Shown one piece after another: positions 25,321 through 33,918 of a stretch of DNA of 64,000 nt. Under the pieces are notes generated by a model. The model was not told the DNA's origin, made no database searches, and saw nothing but the letters and a program-made list of their open reading frames with translations. The DNA comes from Candidatus Omnitrophota bacterium (GTDB lineage Bacteria > Hinthialibacterota > Hinthialibacteria > OLB16). The translations under genes and the position numbers were made by a program. Each line of letters opens with the position of its first letter. Within the stretch, counting starts at the first letter, position 1. The DNA lies in contig JACKFH010000020.1 of the NCBI GenBank assembly GCA_020632575.1, forward strand, positions 4,091-68,090. The letters run 5' to 3'.

Positions 25321-26346
25321 TCATTTTTGCTCGGGTCGTGGAGGTCCTGAAGATTCACGGCGGATGAAGGTTTGTGGAATGTGATGACCGATTGGCGGCG
25401 CCTCGGGATCCTTGATCCGCTCTCTCAATGTTTCGAAAGCCAGCCGCGCCACCTCAGCATTGTTCGGCACGCTTGTGGTCAAAGAGGGACGAATGAGTTC
25501 TGTCCAGAAATCGTCCTCAAAACTGACCATGGAAACGTCACGCGGGATTTCTATACCGACTTCTTCAAGAGGGCGATAGAGCCTCAACGCAACACCATTG
25601 TTCATGGTTATGAGTGCAGTCGGTGCATCAGGATACTTGAACCACGAACAGACTTCCGGGATCCAATCTTCTTTCTCCCCATCCGCCCTGCGCAGTATTT
25701 TTGCAGCCTCTGGCGATTCCCGTTCCAGAACGCGTGTGACGCCTTCAAGTCGCTGCTCCGTACAACGGTTTCCTGGAAGCACTCCCACCACGCCAATCCG
25801 GCGATGTCCCAATTCAAGGAGATGTCGCGCAAGCACGCCGGATGATTCAATTTCTTCACTTGTCACATAGTCGAAGTTATAGCCTCCGCTTTCACCCAAT
25901 AGAACGAATGGCACTTTTCGGAGTTGCAGGTCGAGGAAATGACGATGTCCAGCAGAACTATGATCGTCGGCGACCGGAAAGATGAGAAGACCATCGGCCC
26001 GATGTTCCAACATCGCTTTGATATGTTGTTTCTCGAGTTTAACATTCTCCTCGGAGTCCGCGATAAGCACCTGATAACCTTGGGCGCGACAGGAAGATTC
26101 GATACGGTGGAAAAAATCGATATAAGCCGGATTGCTGAGAGATGACACGATGTAGCCCAGCATGTGTTGCTTTTTCATCACGAGATTGCGGGCCAAAATG
26201 TTCGGACTATAACCAAACTGTTCTGCAAGTTTTTTTATGTCGGCTCGTCGCTTTTCACTTACGCCCGGTTTGTTGTTAAGGACGCGGGAGACGGTGGCCA
26301 CCGAAGTATTCGCAATTCGCGCAAGTTCTTCTATTGTTATGGACAA
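25321..26346 (-). CDS. LacI/GalR-family transcriptional regulator
   Basis: 341 residues starting at TTG 26346, supported by GGAGG six to seven bases upstream. The N-terminal HTH reads ITIEELARIANTSVATVSRVLNNKPGVSEKRR with the hinge GYSPNILARNL, followed by a periplasmic-binding-protein-like effector domain (res ~60-330). The AT-SRV-LN recognition helix predicts a palindromic operator with a central CG. Several such sites (GTAAA-[CG][CG]-TTT-[AG]C) lie in the intergenic regions from 29243 to 35162, so this protein is the obvious candidate regulator. It lies 19 bases downstream of the GH38 gene and 61 bases upstream of the sulfatase. Confidence 0.93.
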   Translation of the reverse strand: MSITIEELARIANTSVATVSRVLNNKPGVSEKRRADIKKLAEQFGYSPNILARNLVMKKQHMLGYIVSSLSNPAYIDFFHRIESSCRAQGYQVLIADSEENVKLEKQHIKAMLEHRADGLLIFPVADDHSSAGHRHFLDLQLRKVPFVLLGESGGYNFDYVTSEEIESSGVLARHLLELGHRRIGVVGVLPGNRCTEQRLEGVTRVLERESPEAAKILRRADGEKEDWIPEVCSWFKYPDAPTALITMNNGVALRLYRPLEEVGIEIPRDVSMVSFEDDFWTELIRPSLTTSVPNNAEVARLAFETLRERIKDPEAPPIGHHIPQTFIRRESSGPPRPEQK

Positions 26347-26365
26347 AGCTTTCCTCCAGATAAGG

Positions 26366-29185
26366 TCATAATGTCAGACGCAATGTTGAGATCTTGTTGG
26401 GACCCACATCAAGGGGAATTTCACCACCCTCGATTTCAATTTTACTCTCCAACTTTTCGTTTAAGTTAATCAATTCCGCTTTGGAAAACACCGCCTTCAT
26501 CCGCAGTCTTCCAACGATCGATTGATTGGTAGGATTAAAAACCCTGGCGACTATGGCGGGGCCATCTTCTTCCTGTTTTAGGGCGCTTAGAACGAGTTCA
26601 GTCGGTTCAATTTCTAATAAACTCTCAACCAACCCTAAGGAACCTCCCTCGCCCCGACCACACTGAATGGGGCGCACCGGAACGTTGAATCGTTGCGACT
26701 CCACAAAAACTCCACCTTCGTTCCAGTCTCCCGAATGAGGATATAGCGAAAAACGAAAGTCTTGCGGGCCCTGGCATTGCCCCCCCTTTTGCTTTGGATA
26801 TTCCACTCCACGCGTATTTCCACTGCAAATCCAGTTCCGGACCGAACGTAGTAGTGTTATCGCTATCGTGCGTTGAGGGTTATCCATCACCTCAAACTCG
26901 CACAGACCGTCATTGATGACGGCTAACCCATGATCACCATCCGACACATCCACGAAGGATTGCATGGGTAATGTCTGCATGTTTTCCCAGTACCGGCCTT
27001 CGCCGAGGAATTTTTCTCGAGGCGAGATGGGACGCTCGTCGACACAGAAGTGGCCTTCGGCGCAGGAATGGGTGGCGAGTGAGATTCCAGAAGGAAAGAG
27101 CGCACGCAACCGGTGGTCTTCGATGTTATTATTGAATTGGACCCTGAGTTCAACCGATTTCGCGCCTTTTCGCAAAGTCATGTAAGACCGAATCAGCAGA
27201 TCACGGTTCGCATCGTCACGGGCCGATTTGTCCTTCAGCGCCCGCGCCGGCAGGGTCATCGTGACTTCCGAAACGAATGTCGTTGACAAAGGACCATGCT
27301 CCTCAATCCAAGTTCGGACAGGACAGGTCTTGCTTTGGAATGTCTGGTTATTGAGGGGTTCTTGACGCACCCAATAGGTGCCCACGTCGCCACTATCCTC
27401 GTAAGAGAGCTGGTTCGGATATTCCCGGTTTGTGATCTTATTCAGAAGGTTGAACGTTCCATCAGCGTTCAGCGAAAATCTGAGAAACTCGTTTTCCATG
27501 ACATCCGGCCCCTTCAGGAGGCTGCCCTCGATGGCTTCTGGCAAAGGCCATATGTCCAGTTTTTTTTCCTTCCGCGGGCACTTGCCAATACGGAGCGTTT
27601 TAAATCCTCCGGCAGGGACCTCGCCTGTTTCGAGAAAGAAAGTATGACGGGTGGAGGCGAATGCACGGGGCCGAGCATTTTTATCACATTCCATTGGCAT
27701 TGCCTCTTCAATCGAAAGGCGCTGAACAGGCATCCGTCGACCATTCTCTTCAACCGTGATAGCCGTGATTTCTTGTTCCGCTGGGGTGTCGGCAATCACC
27801 TTAATGATTTCCGACCGCGGGAAGGGCAAGGGATTGAATAGGACCAGGAAAACGTCTTCGGGGGAAGTCTCGCCAAAGTCGATCATTTTTAGGAATTCCA
27901 CTGTGGCTGCATTCTCAACCACCTTGCTCAGTTCCTCTGCCTGATCGAGACGGTACATGACATCGTTCGCGGTCTTATCCTGGGTTACACCGTTGATCGA
28001 GTCGTGCGGTTGGGACTTGAGGAGATAGTCCCAGGCCAAATCGAGGTAGGCTCTGGGATAAGGCGCTCCTTGCGAATAAGCCAGGGCCGCAAGAGGTTCC
28101 GCCCGCTGAATCAAGCGATGCTGAACACGGCGATTTTTGTGCTTGATATAGGAGCGGGTGGCTAAGGCGTTGCAGGTTGTTTTCTCCACGGGGCCATCCC
28201 GCAGCTCGCCCTTCACCACCTTCAAATCATTGATGTTGACACCTTCTTTAAGAGCCTCCATAAACTCGGGCAATGAGCTATGCCTGAATTGACGAGATTC
28301 GTCGAGGCGATTGGCTTCTTCAATGATTTTCAAGACTGTGGGCTGTGGATAAATGAAGTCGCAACCGTCACCCATGAATCGATGGCTGGGAACAAGCGTC
28401 TCCTCTGTCGTATCCCAAGCATCCTCGAGAGCCTTCCTGAGCTTTTCCGCGTGGAATCCGTCACATGAATCGACACGAAAGTAGTCCAATTCCTGGCCTT
28501 CTTCATCTGCGGGTCGATAGGGCAGACCGCCCAGGTTCCACCGAAATGTCCAGTCATTGGGGACAATGTCCTCGCCAAAACAGACTGGAATAACACAAGT
28601 GAAGAAAAAGTTTTGACGGCCGAACATAATGCCCAACCGCGTCGTCAGTGCTTGGGTTCCATCCGGCGCTTCCCACAAAAATTCAGAATGGGGGGCCCGC
28701 TCGGAGTTTACCGTTTTACCAAAGAGAATCGTGTCGATTCCGAACCCGGCGTAAATCTGTGGCAACTGTGCCGTTTGGCCCCATCCGAAAACGGTATATC
28801 CGACGGTGAGAGTTCCCCCGTAACTATTTGCGACTCGAATTCCCTTGAGCAGATTCCGGACGAGACATTCGCCACTAACCGGGTGTTCGTCCGGAAGCGT
28901 GTACCAGGGCCCAATAAAGAGTCGACCATCCCGTACAGCCGTTTCGATCCGTGTGCGGTTTTCAGGTCGAATTTGCAGGTAATCCTCAATTGGCACCGCT
29001 TGGCCATCCATGAGGAAGGCGCGATAGGACGGATCGCGGTCGAATATTTCCAGAAGCATATCCAGACACCCCACCAGCATTTCACGTGTCTGCCAAATTG
29101 GATACCGCCATTCCCTGTCCCAGTGAGTGTGTGTGATGACATGTGCAGTTTGGGTTGTGGTCGATTCGAGCATGCGATTTTCCAT
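26366..29185 (-). CDS. GH38 alpha-mannosidase family protein, unusual catalytic motif
   Basis: 939 residues from ATG 29185 (ATG 29173 is also possible). The N-terminal GH38 domain starts HVITHTHWDREW with the zinc ligands, and the later HDSINGVTQDK keeps the third zinc His. The C-terminal beta domain is complete. It resembles the MngB-type enzymes through much of its length. The segment that normally carries the Asp nucleophile (PDSFG in MngB, recalled) reads GYTVFGWGQTAQLPQI here, with Phe at the Asp position in an ungapped alignment. It therefore may use another residue, another substrate, or be inactive. There is no signal peptide, so it is cytosolic. It is first in an operon with LacI and sulfatase, under a LacI-type operator. 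Confidence 0.88.
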   Translation of the reverse strand: MENRMLESTTTQTAHVITHTHWDREWRYPIWQTREMLVGCLDMLLEIFDRDPSYRAFLMDGQAVPIEDYLQIRPENRTRIETAVRDGRLFIGPWYTLPDEHPVSGECLVRNLLKGIRVANSYGGTLTVGYTVFGWGQTAQLPQIYAGFGIDTILFGKTVNSERAPHSEFLWEAPDGTQALTTRLGIMFGRQNFFFTCVIPVCFGEDIVPNDWTFRWNLGGLPYRPADEEGQELDYFRVDSCDGFHAEKLRKALEDAWDTTEETLVPSHRFMGDGCDFIYPQPTVLKIIEEANRLDESRQFRHSSLPEFMEALKEGVNINDLKVVKGELRDGPVEKTTCNALATRSYIKHKNRRVQHRLIQRAEPLAALAYSQGAPYPRAYLDLAWDYLLKSQPHDSINGVTQDKTANDVMYRLDQAEELSKVVENAATVEFLKMIDFGETSPEDVFLVLFNPLPFPRSEIIKVIADTPAEQEITAITVEENGRRMPVQRLSIEEAMPMECDKNARPRAFASTRHTFFLETGEVPAGGFKTLRIGKCPRKEKKLDIWPLPEAIEGSLLKGPDVMENEFLRFSLNADGTFNLLNKITNREYPNQLSYEDSGDVGTYWVRQEPLNNQTFQSKTCPVRTWIEEHGPLSTTFVSEVTMTLPARALKDKSARDDANRDLLIRSYMTLRKGAKSVELRVQFNNNIEDHRLRALFPSGISLATHSCAEGHFCVDERPISPREKFLGEGRYWENMQTLPMQSFVDVSDGDHGLAVINDGLCEFEVMDNPQRTIAITLLRSVRNWICSGNTRGVEYPKQKGGQCQGPQDFRFSLYPHSGDWNEGGVFVESQRFNVPVRPIQCGRGEGGSLGLVESLLEIEPTELVLSALKQEEDGPAIVARVFNPTNQSIVGRLRMKAVFSKAELINLNEKLESKIEIEGGEIPLDVGPNKISTLRLTL

Positions 29186-29219
29186 CAAAGTGGGGCGGTT
29201 ATTAACGCATCAAGAAGAG

Positions 29220-29256
29220 ATGATAGCATGAAAAATGAGTAACGCAAAGGTTTACA
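29220..29256 (-). promoter_or_regulatory. GH38 operon promoter with LacI-type operator
   Basis: CGCAAAGGTTTACA (29243-29256) matches the operator pattern. Read on the minus strand, its half TTTGCG lies exactly 17 bases from TATCAT (29220-29225), a good -35/-10 pair, so bound repressor would block polymerase. The ATG of the GH38 gene is 35 bases downstream of the -10. Confidence 0.7.
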
Positions 29257-29354
29257 TTCAGGATTCATAGATAGTCAATTTTCGTCTCTCTTGATCCACA
29301 TTGCAAGCGTCTTATCGCTTAAAATCCATCTCTCCAAAATCCTAGATTTAAAGA

Positions 29355-29368
29355 GTAAACGTTTGCGT
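29355..29368. promoter_or_regulatory. LacI-type operator, upstream copy
   Basis: GTAAACGTTTGCGT matches the operator half-sites around a central CG. It lies about 100 bases upstream of the promoter-proximal copy at 29243, a spacing compatible with looping. The remaining part of the 29186-29598 gap holds no gene. Confidence 0.65.
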
Positions 29369-29537
29369 ACTTTCAGCGTTGAGGCAATTCCTGAATGGCT
29401 TGCATGAAAATCAACTACCTTATCCCCTGTCTTGGGGAGATCATCAGAATTGCTCCGGGTTGATATCGAAACCATCTCAAGTTTTGGAGATGGGAGTGAC
29501 ATGCCCAAGCACTAACTAGAACTTTCCCGGTAACCTC

Positions 29538-29564
29538 TCCCCCCCCTCGAATCGAGGGTGGGGG
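29538..29564 (-). terminator. GC-rich hairpin after the GH99-like gene
   Basis: A 12-base stem with two mismatches around CGAATCG lies 35 bases beyond the stop of the GH99-like gene. It resembles the hairpin at 31847-31873 in sequence. There is no clear U-run, so it may terminate weakly or protect the 3' end. Confidence 0.5.
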
Positions 29565-29598
29565 AATATCAATTGAGAGTTGTCCCACGCGCCACGGG

Positions 29599-31719
29599 TC
29601 AATAAAGCTGCCAGTTGGAAACTGATAGAGGTCCGGGCGTTGGAGTGGGAGTCGGCGCTGGTGGATCATTTGGATCGATGGGTATTGTGGAGGTGAGTGG
29701 AATTTCACCTCGAAGCATTTGGGTTCCAGCACCCACAAGACGAAGATACCAGTCATTTGGCAATTCTTCATAGGAGATCCAGTTGTCGGTCACCGGATGG
29801 TTATTGGTCACCTTGAAGATGGCGGTTGATTCATCGACTTCATCGAACATCGCAACGAAGATCATATTGACGCCAACGTCCTGAACGGCATGAAGCTGGT
29901 CCCAAATGAATTGACCGTCCTGTCGGGAGATGAGGGAAGTCCCAGGGGCCAGATTCATGAGATTGTCCCAGCTGAACCCTGGCCACACGACGGGCAAATA
30001 ATCGATGTTTAATGAGGTCGTCTCGGCCACATCGGGTATCCACACATTATTCTTGATGTTATTCATTCCCGTGGTATCGGAAAATCGACCCACCATCCAG
30101 GGATTGATCATGTCCCAGCTCCGATAAATTGTGGCCCATCCCGGATCGGACTCTGAGTCCGCGGTAAGAGTCCTCCAACGAGAAGGGACTCCACCGACCA
30201 GAAAATTTCCTCCATAAGTGGGATCGTTCCGGAAGAAATCGATGACCGCGGCGGCCGTGGCGGTGGTGTGACCGCGACCGTTAAAGCCCAACCCCCAGAT
30301 CTCAACAACCGGCTTGCCGTCATGGTACAGGTAGCGGGGGTCATTGGTGATATCGTAAGTGTCGACGAGGTATTTCCAATCGTCGGTGAGTTTCTGCAAC
30401 ATATTGCTGTCGGACATTCCACTTGTGTCATATTCGAGAGCGAACACTCGACCGTGAGCGTTTGCGGAATCGCGGACATGTTCAAGGACTCTGTTGCGAA
30501 TATTGAAGAAAGCCGGGTCTTGGACTTCGCCGATGAACCGCTGGAGAAATACCCCATCGATGCCATACTCTTCCATCCATCGGAAATGGACGTCGACCAC
30601 CCCCGGCCTGAAGGAACTGAAGAGTTTTCCAGGAGAGCTATCCAAGAGGGTGACTCCCGGAACGGGGAAGAGATCCTCCTCCGCGTACTCGCTTACGTCC
30701 GGCCACATATCCACGCCGAACATGCCTGGCCCTATGGAATTTGAACCTTTCCCCCAGTGCCGCCAGCCAATCGCCGGGATGTTGCCATCGCCAGGAGCCA
30801 TGAACCAACCCTGGTAGCCGCAGACGATTTTCGAATCCATCGTGTTCGCATCGACCACCGCCACGGGGGTTGGTGTGGGACCCGGAGGAGTGGATGCGGT
30901 TACTATCGTTTGGTCGGTTCCCGTATTGTAAATGACATCGACATCCCCCACGATTCCATTGCCAGCGAGATACCCAGCTGTGGAATAATCTCTCATCACC
31001 CCAACAAAATCTCCGGGAAGAGTGACTTGACCCGTTCCATTGATGTTGAGGAGAGAACCGGGTTGGATAGAAGTTCCACTCGCGTGAATGTTGAACAAAT
31101 TCAGAGCGCCGCCGTCGTTAACATTGACTGTGGCGACACCGCCCGATGGATTGACGGCGTCAATGGTGCCGAGACCAAGGATGCCTCCGGTCTGGTTGAG
31201 AGTTCCGTTAATGTTGACCGTTGCGACGCCGGCCGCTCCGGCGGAAAACCATAGGTGACTGCCAACGTTGATAACCGCTCCGGCATCAATCGTTAGGTCA
31301 CCGGTTACCTGAGCAGCGCTACCGTTACCGCCCACCCATAGAATATCGGCAACGTTGATTATCGCGCCCGCCGCCACAGTCATCGTCCCGGCGGAATTGT
31401 TGTGTCCGACGTAGAGACGATTAAGGACGTTAAGAGTTCCTCCGGAACTGACTTCCAGATTACTGTCCTCATCCTGACCGATGCGGACGTTCAGGACATC
31501 CGGAGCTGTACTGCCAAGAGTCACTGTGTTTCCGGCCCAATTCAAAATGGCGGTATCGCCTGAACTTGGAAGAACTCCACCCACCCAATTCGAGGCAGTT
31601 GTCCAAGAGCCGCTGCCCATATAGCGAATATCGGCGCAATTGGCTGAGCCGGCAATGCATGCCAAAACAACCAATTTCAGGATCCCGGAGAAAGTGAAAT
31701 TTCTGGTTATCATCTTCAT
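29599..31719 (-). CDS. Secreted GH71/99-like glycosidase with N-terminal beta module and WxLY tag
   Basis: 706 residues from ATG 31719 (a longer frame to 31773 exists). Signal peptide (~1-29), then a ~255-residue beta-rich module starting ADIRYMGSGSW (~30-285), shared with the next two genes. A Pro/Thr linker leads to a GH71/GH99-like catalytic domain (~300-660) recognised by CGYQGWF, FRWMEEYGIDGVFLQRF, PVVEIWGLGFNG and WPGFSWDN. GH99 enzymes are endo-acting mannosidases or mannanases, matching the GH38 gene. It ends TPTPGPLSVSNWQLY. No LacI-type site lies directly upstream; it may be read through from 33539. Confidence 0.83.
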   Translation of the reverse strand: MKMITRNFTFSGILKLVVLACIAGSANCADIRYMGSGSWTTASNWVGGVLPSSGDTAILNWAGNTVTLGSTAPDVLNVRIGQDEDSNLEVSSGGTLNVLNRLYVGHNNSAGTMTVAAGAIINVADILWVGGNGSAAQVTGDLTIDAGAVINVGSHLWFSAGAAGVATVNINGTLNQTGGILGLGTIDAVNPSGGVATVNVNDGGALNLFNIHASGTSIQPGSLLNINGTGQVTLPGDFVGVMRDYSTAGYLAGNGIVGDVDVIYNTGTDQTIVTASTPPGPTPTPVAVVDANTMDSKIVCGYQGWFMAPGDGNIPAIGWRHWGKGSNSIGPGMFGVDMWPDVSEYAEEDLFPVPGVTLLDSSPGKLFSSFRPGVVDVHFRWMEEYGIDGVFLQRFIGEVQDPAFFNIRNRVLEHVRDSANAHGRVFALEYDTSGMSDSNMLQKLTDDWKYLVDTYDITNDPRYLYHDGKPVVEIWGLGFNGRGHTTATAAAVIDFFRNDPTYGGNFLVGGVPSRWRTLTADSESDPGWATIYRSWDMINPWMVGRFSDTTGMNNIKNNVWIPDVAETTSLNIDYLPVVWPGFSWDNLMNLAPGTSLISRQDGQFIWDQLHAVQDVGVNMIFVAMFDEVDESTAIFKVTNNHPVTDNWISYEELPNDWYLRLVGAGTQMLRGEIPLTSTIPIDPNDPPAPTPTPTPGPLSVSNWQLY

Positions 31720-31846
31720 GATCTCGCTTTCTTGGTTGAATTCATTGGCAAGTGACGCAACCTCCAATACCAATGAACCTCTTTTCGGATGATTGACTTG
31801 GCGCCTACGATTATCGATTCAGAAGGGATCCCAGAAGGAAATTACC

Positions 31847-31873
31847 CCCCCACCCTCGAAAAGAGGGTGGGGG
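31847..31873 (-). terminator. Perfect 11-bp hairpin after the double-module gene
   Basis: CCCCCACCCTC (31847-31857) pairs perfectly with GAGGGTGGGGG (31863-31873) around the loop GAAAA, about 45 bases beyond the stop at 31917. There is no U-run, so the role could be partial termination or mRNA stabilisation between the two module genes. Confidence 0.6.
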
Positions 31874-31916
31874 ATCTGTTGTGTAGATCATTTAGCGCCC
31901 AAGGATGTAGCTGATT

Positions 31917-33539
31917 CTAATATAAACCCCAATCATTCACTGCTAGTGGAGCAACAATGACCGTGGTAAATCCTGGATTTGACGTCAAATTTGTCTGGAT
32001 GTTTCCGGGAACGCCATCACCGGCAATGTAGCCGTTGCTGGCATAGTCAGCAATAACGGCTTCGAAATCACCGGGAAGGGTGACCTGCCCGCTTCCATTT
32101 ATGTTTAGGATTGACCCGGGCTGGATCGAGGTTCCGGCTGCATGGATATTAAATAAGTTTAGGACTCCCCCATCCTCAACGTTAAGGGTTGCCACTCCAC
32201 CGGATGGATTAACCGCATCGATTGTGCCGAGCCCGAGGATACCCCCTGTTTGATTGAGAACTCCGCTGACATTTATTGTCGCGAGCCCCGCGGCGCCTGC
32301 GGCAGCCCAAAGATGATTGCTGAAGTTGACCTCGCCTCCGGCTTCAATGGTGAGCGTTCCAGTTACCGCTGCGGGACTCCCATTACCACCAACCCAGAGG
32401 ATGTCGGTGACATTCACAACCGCTCCGTTGGCAACGAGCATTGTACCGGTTGAATTGTTATGGCCAACATAAAGGCGTTGCACGACGGTTAAGGATCCAC
32501 CAGCGTTCACTTCGAGTGTGCTGTCCTCATCCTGACCGATTCTAACTTGATAAACATCGGGGGCCGCGCCATTCAATGTAACGGTGTTGTTTCCCCAATT
32601 GAGAATCGCGGTTTCCAATTCACAGGGAACATTCCCAGTCTGCCAATTGGAGGCGGTCAACCAATCACCGCTGTTCATATACCGAACGTTGCCTGCCATA
32701 CAAACCGGAGCAGCCTGAACGACGGTGACCGTCGTGAAACCTGGATTAGTTGTGAGATCCGCCTGAACATTTCCAACCACACCATCGCCGGCGAAATAAC
32801 CGTTGCCCGCGTAGGTCCCAATCACACTGACAAAATCGCCCGGAATGGTCACCTGGCCGCTTCCGAAGATGTTGATAATCGAACCGGGTTGAATCGAACC
32901 TCCACTTCCCGAAATGTTGTTCAGAGCCAGAACACCGCCATCATTGACGTTAACGGTGGCAACACCCCCTGATGGGTTGGATGCATCGATCGTCCCGAGA
33001 CCGAGGATACCTCCGGTTTGGTTGAGATTTCCGCTGATGTTGACCGTCGCGACTCCAGCAGCTCCGGCCGACCACCATAGATGGTTTCCGACGTTGACAA
33101 TTCCACCCGCCTCGATCGTCAGCGTTCCGGTTACCGCTTGGGGGCTCCCATTCCCACCAACCCAAAGAATGTCAGTGACATTCACAACCGCTCCACTGGC
33201 GACCGTCATGGTCCCCGTGGAGTTGTTGTGCCCCACATAGAGGCGGTTTAGCACATTGAGGGTCCCGCCCGCGTTGACCTGAAGGTTACTGTTTTCGTCC
33301 TGTCCAATCCGAACATCTAGGACATCGGGAGCCTGAGCCGCCAGTGTAACCGTGTTGCCCCCCCAGTTAAGAATGGCCCTATCCATGTCACCGGGGATCG
33401 CACCCCCCACCCAACCGGATGCCGTGTTCCAGTCGCCGTTCGACATATACCGAATGTCCGCCGCGTCTGTGTGACTGGCGAGACAAGCCAGCAATGTCAA
33501 TGAAATACAAGTCGAAATAAGAAAATTCCTGCTCCACAT
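31917..33539 (-). CDS. Secreted protein of two beta modules with WxLY tag
   Basis: 540 residues from ATG 33539, with GAGG 8 bases upstream. Signal peptide (NFLISTCISLTLLACLASHTDA), then two copies of the same ~255-residue module: copy 1 begins ADIRYMSNGDW and copy 2 begins NVRYMNSGDW. Both contain NTVTL, LYVGHNNSTGTM, ILWVGGNGS, GGILGLGTIDA-NPSGGVATVNV and SIQPGS-NI-GSGQVT-PGDF. The Gly/Asn/Val-rich periodicity suggests a right-handed beta-helix. No catalytic residues are obvious; it could bind glycan or form a surface layer. It ends APLAVNDWGLY. A perfect LacI-type operator (33614-33627) lies 75 bases upstream. Confidence 0.8.
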   Translation of the reverse strand: MWSRNFLISTCISLTLLACLASHTDAADIRYMSNGDWNTASGWVGGAIPGDMDRAILNWGGNTVTLAAQAPDVLDVRIGQDENSNLQVNAGGTLNVLNRLYVGHNNSTGTMTVASGAVVNVTDILWVGGNGSPQAVTGTLTIEAGGIVNVGNHLWWSAGAAGVATVNISGNLNQTGGILGLGTIDASNPSGGVATVNVNDGGVLALNNISGSGGSIQPGSIINIFGSGQVTIPGDFVSVIGTYAGNGYFAGDGVVGNVQADLTTNPGFTTVTVVQAAPVCMAGNVRYMNSGDWLTASNWQTGNVPCELETAILNWGNNTVTLNGAAPDVYQVRIGQDEDSTLEVNAGGSLTVVQRLYVGHNNSTGTMLVANGAVVNVTDILWVGGNGSPAAVTGTLTIEAGGEVNFSNHLWAAAGAAGLATINVSGVLNQTGGILGLGTIDAVNPSGGVATLNVEDGGVLNLFNIHAAGTSIQPGSILNINGSGQVTLPGDFEAVIADYASNGYIAGDGVPGNIQTNLTSNPGFTTVIVAPLAVNDWGLY

Positions 33540-33613
33540 ATCCACAACCTCACTTTCTTTTGGACCGATTTTCTCCTATTCGTTCCGGAATAAATTCGGA
33601 AATGACCACAGAG

Positions 33614-33627
33614 AGTAAACGTTTACT
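33614..33627. promoter_or_regulatory. LacI-type operator, perfect palindrome
   Basis: AGTAAACGTTTACT is a perfect 14-base palindrome with central CG, 75 bases upstream of the double-module gene. Its minus-strand half TTTACT could act as a -35 box with a poor -10 (AATTTA, 33591-33596). A weaker match, CGTAAACCTTTTCA, lies at 33723-33736. The rest of the 33540-33918 gap shows no gene. Confidence 0.72.
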
Positions 33628-33918
33628 AATCAATTCTAGCAGAACGGAACTCGATTTCAAGCGTTTTTTTCCTTTTTAGCACAATTCTCTGAACAATTCC
33701 GCATTTCTCCGGACCTTATGAACGTAAACCTTTTCATATCACGCCCTTGCGGTGGCGGACTTAATGGATCAAGTGCCTGCTTCCTTCTCCGCCACCCGGC
33801 CAAGGATCGGCCTCCCATCCTTGAAGTGATACGGGCATGGGAAGGATTTCCTTGAGAGGAAATCGCCCACTAAACCCACTCGCCTTCTAGAAAACAAGCC
33901 AAAAGTGGCGACACGCCT

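Noticed and set aside
29599..33539. Recent gene duplication by recombination as a DNA repeat
   Set aside because: The module copies are similar as protein but clearly diverged in DNA, so they are annotated as shared domains and not as repeats.
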